64,000 nucleotides of DNA from Bacillota bacterium (GTDB taxonomy: Bacteria; Bacillota; Clostridia; Peptostreptococcales; Anaerovoracaceae). The notes below the pieces were generated by a model. That model did no database searches. It was not told the DNA's origin and saw nothing but the letters and a program-made list of their open reading frames with translations. Each line of letters begins with the position of its first letter. Within the stretch, counting starts at the first letter, position 1. Shown one piece after another: positions 59,994 to 64,000 of the stretch. The position numbers and the translations under genes are program-made. The stretch is from the NCBI GenBank assembly GCA_023415235.1, contig JAEZLP010000037.1, forward strand, positions 45,643-109,642, written 5' to 3'.

Positions 59994-60001
59994 ATGGCCG
60001 G
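59970..60001. repeat. Two tandem 16-bp copies at the start of the UbiA gene
   Basis: CTTCTCACATGCCCGG (59970-59985) and CTTTTCACATGGCCGG (59986-60001) differ at two positions. On the minus strand each offers a start-like ATGTGA, and the second copy contains the chosen GTG. Confidence 0.55.
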
Positions 60002-60039
60002 CCTTTCGCAGCCTGCCTGGACAACCCCTGCAGCCGGTC

Positions 60040-61011
60040 TCAAATAAGCCTGAAGGCTTTATCCAGAAGGAATCTCAATTCATCCTCTTTTACCTTTGGA
60101 ACATTCAATTCCTCAATGAGCTTCTGTGCCTTCTCATAGTATCTTTGCGCCACAAATCGTGTATAGCGTAGACCTCCCGACCTTTGGACCGCCTCATTCA
60201 CTTCGCTTCTGCTCAAGCGTCTTGACTCCGCCTTTGCCTTGAAGTCGGCAAAGGTTTTGAATGCGTAAATCAATGGCAGGGTGATCACATTTTGTTCATA
60301 ATCGGACTGAACGGGCTTTTTAGCCGTTTCCTCGGTTTCCTCGAAATCCATGCAGTCATCGGTAAGTTGGAATATCATGCCGATATGGTGCCCCAACTTG
60401 GCATATTTTCTTATAACATGCCGTTCCTTTTCCACCAGTACTGCGCCGGTAAAAAAGGATGCCTCAAAAAGTGCGGCGGTTTTTCCTGATATGATTCTCA
60501 GATATTGAGAAACGCTCAGGTTCACATTTCCATTATTTACATGCTGGTTCAGCTCGCCCAGACATACCTTTCCCATATAATCCGGGATCGAAAGCTTCAT
60601 GTGCTCTTCCAGATCCGATTTTTCCGCAGCGGAAGTCGCCAGTCTCATGGCCATGCATACCAGATAGTCTCCGCAGATCACCGCGGTTCTTTTCCCAAAT
60701 TGCTTCTGAAGCGTCGGCGCGCCCCTTCTGAGATCCGCATTGTCGATCACGTCGTCATGAACCAGAGTCGCAAGATGCATGATCTCGATGGCTGCGGCCA
60801 TTTTTACGGCCTTTTCCCCTATTTTCCCCTGAGGATCCATTGCGCAGGTGATTACAGATGCTGCACGGATAAATTTACCCATGGACAATGCCAGATGCTG
60901 CGTATAGCTTCTAATTATCAGGGGAGAGGTAGACAGCAGTCTGTCTACCTCGTATTTCACCTGTTCAAAAGCATCTTCATAATTAAATTTTCTGTCTTCC
61001 GTTTTCTCCAT
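60040..61011 (-). CDS. Polyprenyl diphosphate synthase (DmkB-like)
   Basis: 323 residues, long-chain trans-isoprenyl synthase. First aspartate motif LVHDDVIDNADLRRG (D86, D87, D90), second FQLTDDCMDF (D218, D219, D222); GKTAALFEASF in between. The residues before the first motif are small and allow long chains. It makes the prenyl tail used by the UbiA enzyme encoded next (46 bases downstream). Starts 11 bases after ndh. Homologue of Listeria DmkB by context. Confidence 0.9.
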   Translation of the reverse strand: MEKTEDRKFNYEDAFEQVKYEVDRLLSTSPLIIRSYTQHLALSMGKFIRAASVITCAMDPQGKIGEKAVKMAAAIEIMHLATLVHDDVIDNADLRRGAPTLQKQFGKRTAVICGDYLVCMAMRLATSAAEKSDLEEHMKLSIPDYMGKVCLGELNQHVNNGNVNLSVSQYLRIISGKTAALFEASFFTGAVLVEKERHVIRKYAKLGHHIGMIFQLTDDCMDFEETEETAKKPVQSDYEQNVITLPLIYAFKTFADFKAKAESRRLSRSEVNEAVQRSGGLRYTRFVAQRYYEKAQKLIEELNVPKVKEDELRFLLDKAFRLI

Positions 61012-61022
61012 GATCGCTACCT

Positions 61023-63068
61023 TTAATCATGATATAAATACGATTTTCTTACAAGCGGTATCTTCTTCCAGCCTTTCTTCAAAGCCGGCATTGCGTAATA
61101 ATCAAGGCCGAAGGTTCTGCCCGCTCCGATGAGCACTGCGATTCCGGCAAAGATCATCCAGAAGGTTCCCAGATATAGTCCGGTGGTTGTCACGAACATG
61201 AACTGCAGTATCAGCGAGAATCCGGCAGCCGGGAAGGTGAACAATCCGCCGATCAGTGCAAGACCGATGAGGATTTCCGCGAAAACGATGAATATCTGCA
61301 TCGCGATCTGTACCCCGTCATAGGGCAGGATAAACGTATCCACAAACCAATTCATCAGAGGAATATCCAGCTTAAAGGCAAGATCCTGAAGCGTAGACTC
61401 CGCAAGCTGCTTTCCGCTTACGAAAATTGCCTGAAATAGTCCAATAAAATCAAAGTTAAAAATGACGGTTCCGACTTCCGTTGCCGCGTTTCCGATCTGC
61501 GCTGCTCCTTCTTCGGCACCGGTTCCCGTTGCCGCGGATACTGCATCCGCAACCGCCTGAACGGTCTGTTCCGCAGCTGCTCCGGTTGCCTGGCTTGTTC
61601 CGTCGGTGGCTGCGCCGCCATCAGCGCCATTGACGATGGTGTCGTACCAGGCCTGCGCACCGCCGAAAAAGCCCGTCAGTTTGGGGGAAGTCAGCCAGCC
61701 TTCTGTGATCTTCATGATCCCTTCAAACAGCCAGACAGCGCCGAGCCATACTCTGAGCGGTACCAGCAGGAAGCTGGGGGTTCGGTTGGAAAAATGCCCT
61801 CCGACAAAGCTCCTGCAGTTTCGAATGGTAAAGAACTCATGTCTCATGTAGCTGAAGACCTTGTTCCAGCCAAGAACCTGGACAAAATAGATCATGTTGA
61901 TCAGGTGCTTGGAAAACATTGCGAGCCAGGACGGCAAATTGAACATCATATTGGGAAGGCCGACTCTGGCCACCGCATAACGTCCGCCTATGCTGACCAT
62001 AAAACCGTGGAATTTCGGGCTGTATTTCTCCATTCGGCCTTTTCCGGTCAACGCGCACTCAATATTATGCGCCGCCGTGTCCGCGCTATGTTCGCAGTTC
62101 TCCACGATCTGCGGAACCGGCCTTTCCTCTCCCTCGGGAGTATAGAGCATATTGTCCCCGACCACATATACACTTTCATCATCCAAAGAGCGTAGATAGG
62201 GATCAAGCGCGATCCTGCCTCTGCCTCCGGACTGCAGCTCCTTAGCCGCTTCCGCAGTAACATCGGAGGCCTCGATTCCCGCTGCCCATATTACCGTATA
62301 GGTTGCTTCCCGGGAGATCACATCGTTGTGCTTCGTCTCGACGTAGTCCCGGCCAACCTTAACAACGCCTGTGTTGAGCATAATCCGGATACCCATCTTC
62401 TTCATCCGGCGCTCCACTTTTTCCGACAGCTTTTCCGGCAGATTCGGTATCGTTCGGCTTAAAACATCCACGTTGCATATGGTAACTTCTTTTCTGTCAA
62501 TTTCAAAGTTATGGCAGAGAATCGGCGCATATTCCGCCAGTTCTCCGGCCATTTCCGCCCCGGTAAAACCTGCTCCCACTATATAAAAGGTCAGCAGTTT
62601 CTTCCTCTCCTCGGGATCGGTTTCCTTGGCCGCCTTTCTGAACATATTGTGGATGTGATCCTTCAGAAGCACGGCATCCTCGTAGGACCAAAGCTTGAAT
62701 GTGAACTCCTCCGCTCCCGGCGTTCCAAAGTAGGTAGGCTTTGACCCGGCGCATAATACCAGATAATCATAACCGTAGTTTTCGTTCACTCCCATGACAA
62801 CTTTATTATTAAAGTCCACCGAAGTAACCGTATCAAGCTTCACTTCGACCTTTCTTCCGGCAAACACTTTTTTCAGACTAATCTTGATGCTCTCTTCGTC
62901 CACCCGGTTTGCGGCCACCTCATGCAGCTCGGTAAGCATGGTGTGAAACGGATTTTTATCAATGATGGTTATGGTTACATCCTTGTTGTTTTTAAACTTC
63001 TTGGCAAGTTTCTTTGCCGTAAGTATTCCGGAATACCCCGCACCGACAATTACGATTTTCTTTCCCAT
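61023..63068 (-). CDS. ndh2: Type II NADH dehydrogenase with C-terminal membrane domain (Ndh2, EET type)
   Basis: 681 residues. N-terminal FAD site KIVIVGAGYSGILTAKKL, NAD site FYIVGAGFTGAEMAGELAEYA and the VYVVGDN motif are those of NDH-2. From about residue 440 comes an added DoxX-like membrane part with helices RVWLGAVWLFEGIMKI, IFIVFAEILIGLALIGGLF and LGTFWMIFAGIAVLIG; between the first and later ones lies an unusual Ala/Gly/Thr-rich stretch (about residues 490-540). It would pass electrons from NADH to the quinone pool. The membrane tail is the trait of the Listeria EET Ndh2. ATG at 63068 after GAGGAGAG; an in-frame upstream start at 63134 has no site. First gene of the EET operon. Confidence 0.9.
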   Translation of the reverse strand: MGKKIVIVGAGYSGILTAKKLAKKFKNNKDVTITIIDKNPFHTMLTELHEVAANRVDEESIKISLKKVFAGRKVEVKLDTVTSVDFNNKVVMGVNENYGYDYLVLCAGSKPTYFGTPGAEEFTFKLWSYEDAVLLKDHIHNMFRKAAKETDPEERKKLLTFYIVGAGFTGAEMAGELAEYAPILCHNFEIDRKEVTICNVDVLSRTIPNLPEKLSEKVERRMKKMGIRIMLNTGVVKVGRDYVETKHNDVISREATYTVIWAAGIEASDVTAEAAKELQSGGRGRIALDPYLRSLDDESVYVVGDNMLYTPEGEERPVPQIVENCEHSADTAAHNIECALTGKGRMEKYSPKFHGFMVSIGGRYAVARVGLPNMMFNLPSWLAMFSKHLINMIYFVQVLGWNKVFSYMRHEFFTIRNCRSFVGGHFSNRTPSFLLVPLRVWLGAVWLFEGIMKITEGWLTSPKLTGFFGGAQAWYDTIVNGADGGAATDGTSQATGAAAEQTVQAVADAVSAATGTGAEEGAAQIGNAATEVGTVIFNFDFIGLFQAIFVSGKQLAESTLQDLAFKLDIPLMNWFVDTFILPYDGVQIAMQIFIVFAEILIGLALIGGLFTFPAAGFSLILQFMFVTTTGLYLGTFWMIFAGIAVLIGAGRTFGLDYYAMPALKKGWKKIPLVRKSYLYHD

Positions 63069-63097
63069 GTTTCTCTCCTCTGTCCAATCTTCTATCT

Positions 63098-63114
63098 CTT
63101 GAATATGTATCAAG
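63098..63114. promoter_or_regulatory. CTTGA-N7-TCAAG inverted repeat before the EET operon
   Basis: CTTGAATATGTATCAAG, 30-46 bases before the ndh ATG. It resembles an imperfect FNR/CRP-type TTGAT-N4-ATCAA site. No clean -35/-10 pair was found nearby, so its role is uncertain. Confidence 0.3.
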
Positions 63115-63195
63115 TATGACGCTCTTATTTCCACCCTATGACAATTTCAGCACTGCGGCATTGTTAATTTAATAACATATGATGGCAAATAAAAT

Positions 63196-63222
63196 ACGCG
63201 GGCTATTTTTTTTACCCCGCGT
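63196..63222 (-). terminator. Terminator of the ferritin-like gene
   Basis: ACGCGGG (63196-63202) pairs with CCCGCGT (63216-63222); on the minus strand ATTTTATTT follows. The remaining 63069-63308 gap is AT-rich. Confidence 0.65.
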
Positions 63223-63308
63223 ACTTAATATACCCTTAATGATTTCGTTTAATCAAAATTTATTTTATATTATTCTAATATGATTTAGTCGGAATTATAC
63301 ATGAAAAA

Positions 63309-63788
63309 TCAATATTCTTTTCTCAATCCAAACTCCGCCGATTCCACCCATTCCCCGGGCCGGCTTACCATCTCCACAAGCTGTTCGATTACCTTGGCGT
63401 GATCGTTTTCCTGTTCAATCAGAAACTCAAAGATTTTCTTATCCTTGTCGTCTTTTGCAGCACCAAGCATTTCCTTGTAGAGCTCCATGCTTCTTTTTTC
63501 GTTTTCCAGAGCCAGCTTGTAGACGTCGGCCGCGTCGGGCAGCTGTTGTACGAGATTCTTGTAGTTGCCGATCTCAACGAATATGTTTTTAATCTCCGCA
63601 TAGGTGTCTACCAGCTCGTAAGGAAGGGTTTCCTCCTTGTTCTTCAGGATTCTGGCATGAATGCTCTCCTCCTCCGCCAAAGTATGAAAGATGGATTTCA
63701 AGCCGTTGTCGGAGGTTTTCTCAGCCTGCTCCAGATAATACCTTTTACTGTCCAACTCCATTTTGATTGCGTATTCTAAGCTGTTCAT
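63309..63788 (-). CDS. Ferritin-like/rubrerythrin-domain protein without rubredoxin domain
   Basis: 159 residues, four-helix bundle. Two E-x-x-H type iron motifs, AEEESIHARILK and EQENDHAKVIEQL, plus helix glutamates (YAIKMELDSKRYYLEQAE, NEKRSMELYKEM), fit a di-iron ferritin-like protein. There is no C-terminal rubredoxin CxxC pair, so it is not a full rubrerythrin. Likely role in peroxide defence or iron handling in an anaerobe. I chose the ATG at 63788, seven bases after AAGGA; the ATG at 63794 is too close to that site. Own promoter at 63836-63863. Confidence 0.83.
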   Translation of the reverse strand: MNSLEYAIKMELDSKRYYLEQAEKTSDNGLKSIFHTLAEEESIHARILKNKEETLPYELVDTYAEIKNIFVEIGNYKNLVQQLPDAADVYKLALENEKRSMELYKEMLGAAKDDKDKKIFEFLIEQENDHAKVIEQLVEMVSRPGEWVESAEFGLRKEY

Positions 63789-63835
63789 GAGCATATCCTT
63801 TCGAAATTTTCAAATTTTTCTCACTATTTATCTTT

Positions 63836-63863
63836 ATTATAGCAGATAGACTTTTTAATACAA
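63836..63863 (-). promoter_or_regulatory. Promoter of the ferritin-like gene
   Basis: Minus strand TTGTAT (63863-63858), 16-base spacer, consensus TATAAT (63841-63836). The group II intron end is only 13 bases upstream of the -35 box. Confidence 0.75.
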
Positions 63864-63876
63864 GATAATTCTAAAA

Positions 63877-64000
63877 ATCGAGTAGGAGGGAAATTTGAAT
63901 AGTGATATTCAATTTCCCGACCTCTCACAGCACCGTGCGTACGGTTCCGTACACGGCGCTTCAACTTTATTTAAATATGAACTGACTGATAGTGGTCTGA
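63877..64000 (-). mobile_element. 3' end of a bacterial group II intron (domains V and VI), continues past the edge
   Basis: Minus strand. Domain V at 63960-63929 begins with the catalytic AGC triad and reads AGCGCCGTG ... CACGGTGCT with inner arms TACG/CGTA. Domain VI follows: GAGAGG...GGGAAATT and GAATA, loop, then the complementary strand ending CCTACTCGAT. GAG pairs with CTC and AGG with CCT, leaving a bulged A at 63883, seven bases from the 3' end, as expected for the branch point. The 3' splice site is at 63877/63876 (intron ends AT). The reverse transcriptase ORF would lie beyond 64000; a possible last few codons are not convincing. Similar ends are common in Clostridial group II introns. 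Confidence 0.85.

Noticed and set aside
1..64000. CRISPR array, rRNA or tRNA genes
   Set aside because: No regularly spaced identical repeats with unique spacers and no recognisable tRNA or rRNA segments; the tandem repeats found are contiguous and imperfect.

Overview
The window reads as chromosomal DNA of an anaerobic, endospore-forming member of the Bacillota, class Clostridia. Evidence: strong AGGAGG-type ribosome sites and TATAAT promoters; the Firmicute dnaE-pfkA-pyk order; spore germination genes (CwlJ-like hydrolase, GerQ-like coat protein, SpoVAF); an acyl-CoA:acetate CoA-transferase; PylD next to corrinoid activators; and a rubrerythrin-like protein. A placement near amino-acid-fermenting Clostridia such as Anaerovoracaceae is only a guess. 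No rRNA, tRNA or CRISPR array was seen. The one mobile element is the 3' end of a group II intron at the right edge.

Layout. 1-4.3 kb (minus): a partial AI-2E-type permease, then an ASKHA corrinoid activator, pylD and a MetH-activation-domain protein, which suggests pyrrolysine and corrinoid methyl transfer. 4.5-9.3 kb: DUF308 protein, DNA polymerase IV, a universal-stress protein, an EamA exporter and a CoA-transferase. 9.5-15.5 kb (minus): dnaE-pfkA-pyk. 15.6-18.3 kb: a germination island. 18.4-24.7 kb (minus): a complete UMP operon pyrB-I-C-F-K-D-E, preceded by a leader that looks like an enterobacterial pyrBI attenuator (promoter, 34-codon leader ORF over a hairpin and U tract, stop codon at the foot of a terminator). 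24.7-39.6 kb: housekeeping genes (MscS, DEAD helicase, TypA, twin amidase-like proteins, methyltransferase, DUF2207/LemA, Ung, radical SAM, UPF0210/ACT, CoA-binding). 39.6-47.5 kb: a MerR regulator, then a sigma-54 regulon made of an enhancer-binding protein, two near-identical APC permeases and a class III aminotransferase; each of the three target genes has its own -24/-12 promoter. 47.6-54.9 kb (minus): a copper block (CsoR, CopA, CopZ, a two-component pair, an HMA-TauE-cupredoxin fusion). 55.1-63.1 kb: a lipoprotein, then a seven-gene minus-strand operon matching the flavin-based extracellular electron transfer (EET) locus of Listeria: Ndh2 with membrane tail, polyprenyl synthase, UbiA prenyltransferase, EetA-like, EetB-like, PplA-like double FMN lipoprotein and ApbE flavinyltransferase. 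The edge holds a ferritin-like protein and the group II intron end.

How the parts fit. In the EET operon NADH would be oxidised at the membrane by Ndh2. Electrons would pass to a dedicated (demethyl)menaquinone made by the UbiA and polyprenyl synthase pair and leave through the flavinylated lipoprotein, whose FMN would be attached by ApbE. The sigma-54 block looks like a substrate-induced amino-acid uptake and transamination unit. Recurrent 16-32 bp imperfect tandem repeats sit at gene boundaries in several places.

Limits. Everything was read by eye. Family names are from motif recognition, start sites from ribosome-site spacing, and promoter or hairpin calls from inspection; no database search or folding was run.
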